A DNA stretch of 5,855 nt from Elusimicrobia bacterium CG06_land_8_20_14_3_00_38_11. GTDB taxonomy: Bacteria > Elusimicrobiota > UBA8919. The notes beneath the pieces were generated by a model. That model had not been told where the DNA came from. It did not search any database and was given only the letters and a program-made list of their open reading frames with translations. This document shows positions 5,750 to 5,855 of this stretch, in pieces. The DNA is taken from NCBI GenBank assembly GCA_002780205.1, contig PEVQ01000233.1, positions 1 to 5,855 on the forward strand, read 5' to 3'. Positions within the stretch are counted from its first letter, which is position 1; every line of letters begins with the position of its first letter. The translations under genes were made by a program, and so were the position numbers.

Positions 5750-5855
5750 GGATTATCATCGGTAAAGTATTACCAGTACTTTGTTAAATTTTGTTAATTG
5801 CTACGAGGGAGCGAAATATTTGTTCCGAGACAACTTTGCTGATAAAGTTTGAGAT

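Noticed and set aside
5761..5849. Two six-base hairpins (AAAGTA/TACTTT at 5764-5782 and AACTTT/AAAGTT at 5832-5849) as a riboswitch or leader
   Set aside because: The stems are short and AT-rich, no known riboswitch core is visible, and the downstream gene is outside the window.

Overview
The window is AT-rich bacterial DNA with seven protein-coding genes, all on the + strand. Most have clear GGAGG-type ribosome binding sites and very short intergenic gaps. One gene encodes a secreted TPR protein of the YbgF/CpoB/BamD kind, which fits a diderm (outer-membrane) bacterium. The proteins look like those of uncultured or candidate-phylum bacteria, but I cannot name the lineage from sequence alone. 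I see no rRNA, tRNA, CRISPR array, insertion sequence or phage gene.

The genes fall into three blocks. Block 1 (1-612) is the 3' part of an S-methyl-5'-thioadenosine phosphorylase gene (mtnP) that runs off the left edge. Block 2 (760-4104) is a tight four-gene run: a xylose-isomerase-like TIM-barrel protein, a small P-loop kinase-like protein, an exported TPR protein and an adenosine deaminase (add). Block 3 (4245-5657) is a larger P-loop protein with an unrecognised N-terminal half, followed by a 70-residue DUF3006-type protein. MtnP and Add suggest purine nucleoside and methylthioadenosine salvage. The TIM-barrel and small kinase could act on related sugars or nucleosides, but that is inference from position.

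The most interesting feature is non-coding. The gap after each of the three blocks carries one copy of a palindromic element (634-677, 4120-4162, 5707-5749) built from four copies of the heptamer CAACTAC or its complement. The 14-base loop in the first copy is the exact reverse complement of the loop in the second, while the sequence flanking the palindrome keeps the same orientation. The second and third copies can be aligned without gaps over 74 bases, from an upstream T7 tract to a shared downstream TTATCATCGGTAA. No copy has a T-tract just downstream of the hairpin, so these are not ordinary intrinsic terminators.

No non-coding stretch exceeds 300 bases. The gaps are 613-759 (first palindrome and leader of block 2), 1726-1775 (short stem-loop and RBS), 4105-4244 (second palindrome and leader of block 3) and 5658-5855 (GC-rich patch, third palindrome, two weak hairpins, no gene start seen).
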